Positions 35,120 to 44,984 of a DNA stretch of 64,000 bases are shown here, one piece after another. Below the pieces are notes generated by a model. The model was not told where the DNA came from, made no database searches, and saw nothing but the letters and a program-made list of their open reading frames with translations. Location of the stretch: positions 1 through 64,000 of the forward strand of contig QXCR01000020.1 of assembly GCA_004380135.1 (NCBI GenBank), read 5' to 3'. This DNA comes from Stemphylium vesicarium. Its lineage: Eukaryota; Ascomycota; Dothideomycetes; Pleosporales; Pleosporaceae. The stretch's first letter is position 1; the number at the start of each line of letters is the position of its first letter. Both the position numbers and the translations under genes were made by a program.

Positions 35120-37367
35120 ATGGTCACACACAATGGGTTGATGCGCATATTTTGGCCATCAGACGCTCCAAAAGATGCTTCGCCAGGTGTCTTGGTGGGA
35201 TTCCAAAACTCAAAATCCGACGTCTTCGTGGTAGCAGTCCTGCAAGACGTAGAACTGCGCCAAGTCGAGAATGCGCTGCTTGTAGGAACGCTGCTGCGAC
35301 ACAGTCCACACGACATTCAGGAGCTGTTGCAGCGATGCGGACACTCTTCTCTCCGCGCTTTGGGCTCTGTAAACCCCAAGACTCTGTCAGACCAACCCAG
35401 CGTCGAGCCCCTCATAGTCCATACCGACCCCTCGACCCGGTTTCCGCGCCTGTATTGCCCTACCGACACGCACATGACTACCCAAGTCATCGTATACGAC
35501 CGCCCGCATCCGACACGCATGCAATACCTCTCGCTCAAACCCATAACGCTCGCGCTGGGAGACAAGACAAGGGTGGCCGAGTGGGACGGAGCATTTGCAG
35601 AGTTGGAACAAGCAGAGATCAAAGAGCGGAAGAGAAAGGCACAGCTGGTTGAGAGATTGAAACTACACAAGGTCATAGCACATCCGCCTACAGGCAAGGA
35701 AATGGCACTGCCCATGCTCATCGAGCAGGTCAACTGTTCGCACGAGCTCAACGCCTTGCTGCAGAAGAATATTGGCATGATTGGCAGGCGCATGAAGCGG
35801 GCCCTCAGTGTCAGCGAGCGTGTGGCCGAGTCCGCCAACGACCTCTGGGACTACACTTGGATGGTGCTTCACTATATATTCCGCGTCTGGATCTGGCCCA
35901 TAGCTGCCCAGCTCTTCATCTTTGGCCTCATCACACATCGCATCTTGGGCGAGGCTGTGATTTTAGTCTTGCACTGGCAGCCAGGCGCCGCCGACTCTCC
36001 GGCTCTAAAGGACATCTCTGCAACAGCACAGCAAATCGACATTCGTTTGCAACAGTCGTGTTACTGGCCCATTCAATACCTCACCCTACGCAGAAGAAAG
36101 GCCAATTGGGAGAGCATCACCAACAGCCATCCAGAGTACATTCGATTCTACAATAGCCTCTGGCTAGTTGCGAATGACGTCATCATGGGCATCGCGGTTG
36201 GGACATTTATCATTGAGAACGCGTCGTTTGTTGCCGCCCAGGTCGACACCATATTCAGTGCTTGGTCGGTCGAGGGGTTGAGGCGCATGATATCATGGCT
36301 GATGGGGTGGCCGGGAGGCCTAAAGCTTAATACCGAGTTGGCGGCCTTTTTGGGTGATTTGTTCCTTTGGGTCATCGATTACTGGGCTAGTAAGTGGAGC
36401 CCTTTGGCATGGATCCCTTTTGGCATATAGACGAATTACTGACGAACCCCAGACTGCATATCGCTTCTGCGACCACATCTGCCAGCGCTCATCCAGGTCA
36501 TTGGCTTCTCGGCTTTCGCTGGCGCCACTATGCCCATCTCCATTTTCTCCGACCTCGTCTCCTTGTTGACGATCCACATATACTCGTTCTACGTTGCCTC
36601 TGCCCGTATCTTTCACTGGCAGCTCATGATCATCATTTCCCTGTTTCATCTCTTCCGCGGAAAGAAGCGCAACATCCTCCGCAACCGAATCGACTCTTGC
36701 GACTACGACCTGGATCAGCTGTTGCTCGGTACGATCCTCTTTACCCTGCAATTCTTCCTCCTTCCGACTGTATTCGTCTTCTACCTGACCTTTGCAAGTG
36801 CACGTATCGCCGTCATCGGACTCAAAGCAGCACTAGAGATGGGCCTCGCATGTTTGAATCACTTTCCGCTGTTTGCCGTTATGCTGCGACTCAAGGATCC
36901 AGGGCGGCTACCCGGAGGCATCTGTTTCGAGTTACAAGACACGAGTGGCGTGGTGGCCTCCGACAAGCCAGGCTCCGTGCCAACAGCTTACGTCCTACTA
37001 AAGGTCAGTCGTTCTAACCCAAATATATGTATTTTTTTCAATCAATATTAACAAGTCGCAGTCTGTCCCCTTGTCGCTCCGCGCAATGTTTCAGCCTTAC
37101 TTTGATCTCGGCGATCGAATACGCAAACACTACTTCTCGCCTAGTGTGTTGCTGTGTCTTGTGTCAGGCCAATTCGTGCCACCGATCCATCGTCGCAACT
37201 TGTACAGCCTGCAGTACAGCATGTTGCCAGCGGAGAGGGCGAGCATCGGCGGCTTGTGGAAGGAGCTGACGGAGCGGAATCAGAGGCCTTCGCATGTGCC
37301 GAATGGGTATGCCATGATGCCGATAAGAAAAGGCATACTAAATGGCAAAGTTAGAAAAGTTACATAA
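35120..37367 (+). CDS. GPI1: GPI-GlcNAc transferase subunit Gpi1 (PIG-Q)
   Basis: Three exons (35120..36389, 36453..37003, 37062..37367) with 63- and 58-bp introns give 708 aa. Start 35120 places the conserved RIFWPSD segment near residue 9; an in-frame ATG at 35141 is the alternative. Gpi1 belongs to the ER membrane complex that moves GlcNAc from UDP-GlcNAc to phosphatidylinositol, the first step of GPI-anchor synthesis. The N-terminal third is soluble (VLVGFQNSKSDVFVVAVLQDVEL). Later come several hydrophobic spans and the family's signature region (ISIFSDLVSLLTIHIYSFYVASARIF, LRNRIDSCDYDLDQLLLGT, LF.LQFFLLPTVFVFY). The third exon holds SVPLSLRAMFQPYF and the C-terminal NLYSLQYSMLP region. 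Confidence 0.93.
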
Positions 37368-38334
37368 TTTTACTCTCTGTTAACTGATGATGTGTTTCTA
37401 TTCTCTCTTGCCTTTGTCGCTCTTCCTCTGCTGTTCATCGCTATCTCTCTGTTGTGATTGGAGTCGCAGGGTCCAAACATTACAAATGATTGCCATGTTT
37501 CACTGGTCGTCCCATGCTGTGTAGTGAACCACCCCCCGACCACACACGCGTAAACTCCGCATCTACCTCTCACCCCTCTCCTCCACTGACCCACGTTTCT
37601 CAACCACGAACTTCCAACCCCAGCAAATCCCAAGCTAAAGCAAAAAATAATAACAACAGGTGTTTGGTAGTGGGTGCTGATTCGTGGGATACTTGGGGTA
37701 CGACGTATGCATGACTGTGGATGGTGTAATAGGAGAGGTCGTGGCGAGCTTATCTGTTCTAGAGAGCAGGATGGCAAGATGTGATTACTAAGATAGTCTG
37801 GTTGAGGCTCTATTTTCCCTAAAATGAAGGCTCGTTGTTTCTGCGCGCTAGGCTGATTCTATGGGTAGGTAGAGAGGTATGATTTGGGGGAGGATGAGAT
37901 CGCGGTTGCGGGACATGTTGGCACGCTCACTTGTCAGTCTAGTGCTCTTGTCTTTCTCTCGTGAAATGAGAGTTGTAAACGAGATACTTGAATTTTACAC
38001 CCGTCGTGTCGAGCCTTTGATGTTTGGTCGGTTCGACTGGTGAGAGATGGAACTAAGACGGGTGATTGAAGCAAGGGCTATATCAGCCCGTAGTAGTGAG
38101 GATGGAGTGGCTTTGTAGGTGAAAGAGCCTACTGACCGCCATGGACTCGTAAGATGAGTAGGCTACAGTTCTCACCTGTCCCAGCCAGTCTTTAGTATAT
38201 AAATTCGTCGACCCGTCTGAAGCGGCTATACAAGCCTCCATCCTACCACAGACCACTTCTAGTAAAAAGAGTGGAAAAGGCGACTTCCGCCGCTAGGATT
38301 CTTCGTCTACTCAACAGGACTTGAAGAGCATCAG
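37368..38334. other. Intergenic region, GPI1 to BTB gene
   Basis: About 970 bp between two plus-strand genes. Its right end carries a good TATA box (see separate entry). Nothing else is recognisable; no tRNA or snoRNA candidate held up. Confidence 0.5.
38196..38203 (+). promoter_or_regulatory. TATA box of the BTB gene
   Basis: TATATAAA lies about 130 bp before the BTB start codon at 38335, a plausible core-promoter distance with a 5' UTR of roughly 100 nt. TATA boxes this clear are uncommon for the other genes here and hint at regulated expression. Confidence 0.55.
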
Positions 38335-39226
38335 ATGTCTCGCCCCAACAGAAACCATTCTTTCATACCACAAAGACCCGACAGCTCTGCCGTTTCCACA
38401 TCGACCCAACCAGATACACCATCCAAACCTCCCGTACGGCCACAGCTGTCCACCGCCCCCTCAACGATGCCACCCCCAGACTCCCTCCGCCGCATCAAAG
38501 AAAACAGCATGCGGTACCTACTTCCCCATCCACACTCTCCCTTCCCACTAACACCCTCCCCCACCCAGCTTCGACATATCCGTCCTCCTAACCATAACCG
38601 TCGGCACGCCGCCAAATACACAAACCTTCACCCTCCACGAAGGCATCCTCACCAGCCGATCCGCCTTCTTCGCACGCGCCATGTCCGGCCCGTGGGTCGA
38701 GAAAACCAGCCGCACCATCAGCTTTCCCACCGACGACCCAGATACCTTCGCCACATACGTCAATCTACTCTACATGCACGGCATCTACACCAACACGCAC
38801 GACGGCGCGAAGAACGACGCGCAGCTAACCGACTTGTACGTGCTGTGTGAGAAGCTGCAGGATACGGCGGGTATGAATGCGACCATGGCTGCGCTGGTTG
38901 ATGTGGTGAGGGAGAAGAATGATGGGGGTTTGTTTTGTCTGCCGGGCTGTGAAGCTGTCAAGGCTATGTATGAGGGTACGCCGCAGGGGAGTCTGGGGAG
39001 GAGTCTGATGGCGGATTTGTTTGCGGGGGTGGATCCGGAGTTTTTGGTGGGGAATAGGGAGATGTTGCCCAAGGATCTTTTTGTCGATCTGGCGCTTGTG
39101 CTGCTGAGGAGGCAGAAGGGGGGTGTTGTGGGGGCTGGAGGTGGTGGTGGGAAGGTGGGGAAGGGGAAGGGGGGAAGGGCTTTAGGCTTGGTCTGTATCT
39201 TGAGAAGGAGGAGTGAGGATGGATGA
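38335..39226 (+). CDS. BTB/POZ domain protein
   Basis: Two exons (38335..38513, 38569..39226) with a 55-bp intron (CACTAACA branch region) give 278 aa. The first ~58 residues are Pro/Ser-rich and disordered. The BTB fold follows: FDISVLLTITVG, then FTLHEGILTSRSAFFARAMSG, then ISFPTDDPDTFATYVNLLYMHGI, and a helical extension with LTDLYVLCEKLQD. Fungal proteins of this type are numerous; some may be adaptors for Cul3 ubiquitin ligases, but no substrate domain is seen. The C-terminal ~40 residues switch to Gly/Lys-rich and then basic sequence (QKGGVVGAGGGGGKVGKGKGG), odd for the family. This tail might reflect an unrecognised intron or drift beyond the domain. Confidence 0.85.
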
Positions 39227-39623
39227 GCGGGGACGAGGGAGACGAGTGAGTGCCCACTATTGCTCGAAATGGAAGGAGATACATGAAAAGACTTTTGATC
39301 ATTTACAATTTTTTGGGCTTTTGTATTAGGATATACCAAAAGGGAAAGCTGATTCCAACCGTAACAATGAACCATGAGCCATACAGTCGTTGGATACAAT
39401 TTCTGTGACTATTCCCACTCCAAATGAAAGAAGAAAAAAAGAGGCTTTTTGACAGACAACAGCCACCGTGATATGTTCAAGTGAAGATATAAAAAAAGCA
39501 GATTACCTCCTCATTTCATCATGGAAAAATAAATCAGACTCGGTGTTGCTCAATCTCGTTATGCCGGGTATACGCAACAAGCAAATTACTCCCCAAGCAC
39601 CTCAAAACGCCCAATCCCAGATA
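39227..39623. other. Intergenic region between convergent BTB and methyltransferase genes
   Basis: About 400 bp of AT-rich 3' flanking sequence with A-runs (near 39430 and 39490). No gene is seen. Confidence 0.5.
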
Positions 39624-41249
39624 CTAACAATTTGTAGATGTGTATGAAACGTCATCCTCGGCTGGCGCCTCGGGCCAGTCTGGTGGCTTTGGCGTCTTGC
39701 TCGGGGGTTCGTCGGGGCGGGGTTTGCGACCCCAGACTACGTATCTGGTAAAGATCAGCTCCTGATTCCGAGGCAAAACAATCTCACATATGGATTCAGA
39801 CTTACACCTTGTAGTATGCGTGTACCGACTTGTCTGCAAGCGCGGTACGTACATGGGCAAGGAAGACTTCCACTTCGGCGGGCGACCAGCCCAGCGCTGT
39901 GACAAAGTACTCGATGCTCCACCCGTGGACGCCGGCGCACATGTTCCAGTAGAACCACTTGCCGAGCACTTTCATGCGCTCGTCCTTTGGCCATGAATTG
40001 ACGGGTATGGGAAAGACTTCCTCGTGTACGTCGACAAAACCGGCCTGTTCATACCATCGCTTGAGTTTGTTCGCGATGCGCAGGGGCCGGCCGAGGCGCA
40101 TGGCGGCTTCGTCTATGGTGTCTGACCATTCGAGTAGCGGGTAGTCGGCAGGCATAGTGCCGTCGTTGCAGTGGAGTTTGGTGTAAATCTCCTGTGATTC
40201 CATCCATCCATCGGGGTTCAGGTTGTTGAAGCTCTTCTGGATGATTTCACGAAAGTCGTGGAAGATGCCGGCGGACATGCGCGTGTGGATGTAGTCGTAG
40301 GGCTGCTCGCAGCGCCACCATCGCGGGCGTGTGATGTCGTCAATGAAGAAGTCGATATTTTCGCGGGACCTGTCGTGTGTCAGTGGCCGTGACTGGGGCC
40401 GTGGGGTGGAAAGCGGACGGCTTACATCTTGGGCTGAATGGGAGATAAATCAATGCCTTCGACCTGTTCCTTGGTCAGATTAGCAATAGAGGAAGGTATG
40501 GCGGACGCACCCGACAACTTGGGAACTCGTCCGCTACGAATGATTAGCGCTCATACTGCAACTATAGCGACGGACGACATACCCATTTCGAAGCACCACT
40601 TGCCGGTGCCGCAGCCAATATCGAGCATCCACTTTGGGCGCTTCTGCTTCTGCTTGTGCTTGAGGGGTGCGAGGTAATTCTTCTGGTGGAACAGAGCTGT
40701 GATTATAACATGCTGCATGTCCAAGCGCTCTATCTCAGGCTGTGTATGAGCGAGTCAGCGACGGACCGATTGAATGGAAAGAAGTCTTTGCAGCCATGCG
40801 TACCGCATCGTTGGGAAAAGGGTAGGCTAGTATGAATTAGCTGTGGTCATGTCCAAACATGGCATGCGGCTTTTCTTACCACCCGGATGGTAGCCGTGGT
40901 ACGTCCTGCCATATTTCTTGACGTAGTCGAAGATGCTGGGCGTGAGACTCTGGACCTCGCTGCGACGTGTGTGAGCAGGCTTTCATACTGTGGACGTGAG
41001 GGGGAAGAAGACGCACGACTTGTCCTCATATCGATCAGACTGGAGATCGGACTGTAGTGCGGCATTAGCTGGCTGGCCTTATTCCGGGTAAGGCGGGGAC
41101 GGGGACTGGGACGGGGACGGGGACGGGGAGCGTGGTTGGCATACATCAGGCTCGAGGGTGGAATGGGTGCAGTCTGTGAGATCCGTGGCACTGGACAGCG
41201 GCCGCAACAGCCTGTCGCGGTGCAGGCGATCCGACTCGGAGGCTGTCAT
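39624..41249 (-). CDS. LaeA-like SAM-dependent methyltransferase
   Basis: Nine exons: 41145..41249, 41017..41051, 40880..40959, 40804..40826, 40583..40739, 40511..40533, 40426..40463, 39806..40369 and 39624..39744. Every junction is GT-AG and keeps frame, giving 381 aa. Two micro-exons of 23 nt each are notable. Motif I MLDIGCGTGKW (~119-129) and the VEGIDLSPIQP strand-2 motif define a class I methyltransferase of the group containing the secondary-metabolism regulator LaeA and many paralogues (UMTA type). Downstream motifs ENIDFFIDDI and MSAGIFHDFREIIQ.SFNNLNPDGWMESQEI also fit. Substrate is unknown and many paralogues exist, so it should not be called LaeA itself. No biosynthetic cluster is nearby. 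The first intron carries a GGGGAC repeat. Confidence 0.87.
41095..41130. repeat. GGGGAC hexanucleotide repeat in methyltransferase intron 1
   Basis: Six near-perfect 6-bp copies (GGGGAC, one TGGGAC, one GGGGAG) lie inside the 93-bp first intron of the minus-strand methyltransferase gene. Four or more G-runs on the plus strand could form a G-quadruplex; the transcript carries the C-rich strand. Confidence 0.9.
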
Positions 41250-42844
41250 GATGAAGCTTGGTGGTGCGCGGCGGTTCGCTATTTGACTCAGGGCGAGTCG
41301 TGTCGAGGAGGAGGCGAAACCCAGCGGAATGGCATGTCGTTCCCAAGTCCAGGGCCTTGGGGGCCGTCACGCCGACCGCGAAACGAGGACGGGATCAGCC
41401 TGCGCTAAGCGGGGGCCAGCGAACCCCGCAACACGATAAACCTCCACCGCTTCTTTGCCAGCTGTTGACCGGGCCCACCACCACCTCGCCGCACGTTACC
41501 AGCTACCGCCTGCGTGGCTTTTGACATGCGTCGCTCCATCCGAGAGATTGGATGACAGCTCGCCAGCCCCTCGGGTCCACACTCCTCGACACGTCTTCCA
41601 TGGTTGAAGTCGTTTCCATTGTTCGCCTCGTGCATTCGCTTTTTTCTACTATTTTGGTATTCCCGCGCCTTGGTGGCTGACCCAGTCTTGCGGTAGGGCC
41701 TGATCTCCCTCGGGGCGGCCTCGAGGCGCGGGCTTTTAGCGCTGCAGAAAGAACACTTTGAAACGCTTCTAACAGGTGCATCTTGGAATCTGAAGTCGCT
41801 CTTCTTATTGTTCTTATTGTTCTTATTGTCGTCACCACGATCTACATGTTACTCCACCTTCTACTTTCTATATTCAATCACGGTAGCGCCATTATCGACA
41901 TGCAATCTGCAGTCATTCGGCCTATTCGTTAGGTTCGGCGACTTGGCCACGCGGGCTGCATTGGAAGGATTCCGTCGGGCGTAACGACTGAGACATAGGA
42001 TCGGTGGGATGGTGGTGTCTACGCATGTCATCCTGACCGAACTCTCGGGTTGACATGACCCTGATAGTTGTATGGTCTGATTTTGTCAGTGAGACTCTAT
42101 TCAAGACTTTAAACCTCGAATCTTCTCTTGTATCGACAAAATCAAGACGGAGATTGAGATTCGAACATCTTTCGGGAGGATGTCCACCCGCTGCAAGGAA
42201 ACCCGTATTGAGACTCCAAATCATGCCACGTCTGTCTAACCGACTGCTACATGCAGAGCATCCACAACTTGCACTTTTTACCCCAGACATGACGCACTCT
42301 TCCTGCAGAAACAGTACCATGTTCGCAAAACGCCATCTTCATTATTTGTCATGTCCTTAGATCCAGGGTTTCTTTAGGTGATCCTGGTGGTATCTTAATG
42401 GAAAGGTAAGTGCGATGTGAGAAGCATCCCTGCTCCAGCCATGGTGAGTAACACTGACGAGGCGGCTCTTTCCTCTCACGATTCGGGAAACTGTGAGCGG
42501 ATCCATCTCTTCATCTTCTCCCTCGAAATCAGGCAGCCTCTCAACATTGCACGTCTATCTACACCAAGCATATTCATTGGCGCGTAGCTATTGGGATGAT
42601 ACCCTCACTTACCTCATCCCACATCCACCTTCAGTAGACGTCCGTCATTCGCTGCGCAGCGTGGCGCCACATCCCATAGATCCTACTACTCACGCGTTTA
42701 CCTTCGATATTTCATTTTCTTCCACTATCCCGACCTGTGGATGGCTCGTAAACACAACAGCGGATTGGTAGGCATCTACTACGAGATCAGGCATTGGCTG
42801 TAGTCGCTGACTGCTGTTGCTAGTCATCCGAGAATCAGATCGCC
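41250..42844. other. Intergenic region, methyltransferase / BTB-RING gene
   Basis: About 1.6 kb between divergent genes. It contains a three-copy 9-bp tandem repeat (TTCTTATTG, 41802..41828). A 92-codon open frame at 42493..42771 has no ATG start and no recognisable domain. No convincing gene or RNA is seen. Confidence 0.45.
41802..41828. repeat. TTCTTATTG tandem repeat, three copies
   Basis: Three perfect 9-bp units stand in tandem in the promoter-side flank of the methyltransferase gene. Confidence 0.9.
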
Positions 42845-43759
42845 ATGTCAGTAAGAAGAGTTCAAAGCGCCGTACGCAGCCGTGGACAAAAACGAATACG
42901 GTAAGCCTAGCCTGGCAAATGCTGTCATCTGTCTGATATCCCCTCCAGGCACGGTCACAGGTTTGTCGCCATCTTTACCGTGCATCCAAGGAATATATTC
43001 GTCCTCAACGAAGATCTGCTCTGCTCGAGTTCGAAACACTTCAAGAAGATATCTCAAAGAAACCGCAAGCCTATTGAAGGCAATTGTGGGATATGCCTCG
43101 AGGACATGTCTGGTTTGGCAGCAGTCAACTACTGCGAAGCTTGCGGTCAGAATCTCCATGCAGATTGTATCTACGTTTGGCTGTTATCGAATCAAAGATG
43201 CTCATGGTGCCGCGGACGATGGGTGCTGCCGTTGGCAGACCTCTCCCGGGTGAAGAATCCGGTCTTAACGCGGGACTATGACCCTTCTCACCTGGATCAC
43301 TACATACAGTGGCTTTACACTGGGATCATCCCGAACTATACGAATGACAGCGGGGACAGTGGTGTTAAGAACCATTGGAGTGTTTTGTTGGCTTGCTACG
43401 TACTTGGAGAGCATTTGAAAGACCAAAGCTTCCAGGAAGACATTCGAGATGAGTTTGTCGGGGACGAAAAGTCGCTCGCATTCATAACAAGACACGATAT
43501 TATCGCATCCATGTACCAGACAACAACGGGCACGTCCATTATCGCCAAGCTTCTGGTCGATATCTACTCCACCCACGGAAGCACAGACGGGCAACAATCG
43601 CTACTTCCACGACAATTCATTCTTGACCTCGCGCAATTTGCGAAATCACAACGAACGTCCAACGAGACGGCCCACCAAGCGACATTGGCTCGGCCCCCTC
43701 CAGAACTGATTGAGAATTTTCGCGACCCAGCTCGGTCAGAGCTGATCTTGCACCTTTGA
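42845..43759 (+). CDS. BTB-like protein with inserted RING/PHD-like zinc finger
   Basis: Two exons (42845..42900, 42961..43759) with a 60-bp intron give 284 aa. An earlier acceptor at 42948 is also in frame and would add four residues. FVAIFTVHPRNIFVLNEDLLCSSSKHFKKI (~20-49) resembles the first half of a BTB fold; DPSHLDHYIQWLYTG (~108-122) resembles its second half. Between them lies a zinc-finger pattern starting CGICLEDM: C-x2-C-x12-C-x2-C-x4-H-x2-C-x10-C-x2-C (C4HC3). A helical region follows (LLACYVLGEHLKDQSFQEDI). Such a protein could join Cul3-adaptor and E3 features, but activity is unproven. The start at 42845 depends on the proposed intron; a further upstream exon cannot be excluded. 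Confidence 0.72.
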
Positions 43760-43935
43760 ACGACAAACGAACCTTGAAAACACGAGAGAAGGAAGTATTT
43801 GGTTAGTTACATAGCATGAAAAGGGTGACGAACCAAAAAAATGCAATTCACATTGCCAGAAGATGTGCGTACCACCTAGGCCGTTCCGCTAATGTACAGG
43901 TACTCGTGCCAAAGAAGCTTTTACTGACGCATAAT

Positions 43936-44813
43936 TTACCGACCCTTCTTGACCCAGCCCTCCAAGTTTTCCCTGGTATCGGCGAGCTTTCCCTCAACCA
44001 TACCAACAGTACCCTGGGCATGAGCCTTTCCAGTCTCGATGAATTGCGAGATCCTGTTCTTCATGCGCAGATGGGTGTCGGCAATGACGGGGTATCGCTC
44101 CTCGTAGGTCCAGATGAGGTCGCCAACGTTCTTGGTGGTGATGGGCAGAACGACGTTCGCAGCGGTGATACCAACAGCGACGGGGACGGAGGCGCGGAGC
44201 AGGATGCTGCGGTTGCGCGTGACAATGGATCCGGCCATGGAGGAGACGAGGACGTAGAGAGCACCGGGGAAGATCTTCTCGCCAGACTCTCTTGGTGGGG
44301 CTAATGAGCGGACGGTGCTTGTGAAGGAGTGCTCAAGGCGGAGGGTCTCGGTGAGGGCGTTATCGACGGCCTTTTCGCCGCGGACGGCTTGCTCGTACAG
44401 AGCCATGCGCGCACGGCCGATCTGGACGGCGAGACGGTCGGTGGGTGTCGGACGGTAGTAGTGCTCCTCAGAAGGAGCCGGGCTGGATGGTTCTTCTAGG
44501 GCAGGCGTGGTGGGAGCCGTGGTATCGATGGGCATATCATCGTAGATTGGTTTACGGTTCTGAGCGTCTCGTCAGTACACAGTTGCACGTGATGCACGGC
44601 GCTCGTCCAGAGAAATTCCGATAGCGTCCAAGCAATGGTACGTACGGAGTAGTCCTCCTGGCGCTCTTCGGCGTATACGGTGCGAGGTGCGAAGATTGCT
44701 GTGGCCGAGAGGGCGGCCATGGCGGGGACGACGGCGCGCTGCAAGACGTCAGACACATATCTCAGCTACTATTTAAATCTTCTTACCTGCCGTAGCAGCG
44801 GTCTGAAAGCCAT
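43936..44813 (-). CDS. MICOS complex subunit MIC26/MIC27 (apolipoprotein O-like)
   Basis: Three exons (44787..44813, 44646..44738, 43936..44559) with 48- and 86-bp introns give 247 aa. The N-terminus (MAFRPLLRQ, then RAVVPAMAALSATAIF) is a basic, hydrophobic mitochondrial targeting or anchor segment. The apolipoprotein-O-like core follows: TDRLAVQIGRARMALYEQAVRGE, then KIFPGALYVLVSSMAGSIVTRN with its Gly-rich membrane hairpin, and a C-terminal amphipathic helix. The family shapes cristae junctions in the inner membrane together with Mic10 and Mic12. I cannot tell Mic26 from Mic27 by eye. It is divergent from the mitochondrial peptidase OCT1 and convergent with the BTB-RING gene (176 bp between stops). 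Confidence 0.87.
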
Positions 44814-44984
44814 GTCTGGGGTGGAGCAGGCGCAATGGATGGCGATTGATGTTGACCAACTTCTGATGTTGAGCTCTGAGGATGCGAAAGCGGCCGTGCG
44901 AGAAGGCCGAAGGATTCCCGCGCTTATGACATCGTTTGGTCTTCGCCCTCGCCCAAGAGCCCGCCTTCATCTGTGCAACCCAAG
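44814..44984. promoter_or_regulatory. Short divergent promoter, MIC26/27 / OCT1
   Basis: Only 171 bp separate the start codons of two mitochondrial-protein genes, so the promoters and both 5' UTRs must overlap or be very short. Co-regulation is an inference. Confidence 0.5.

Noticed and set aside
37380..37480. snoRNA C-box-like TGATGA after GPI1
   Set aside because: No D box or terminal stem at a suitable distance.
42150..42200. Second B-box-like motif (ATGTTCGAATCTC, minus strand)
   Set aside because: No A-box at the right distance and no acceptor stem.
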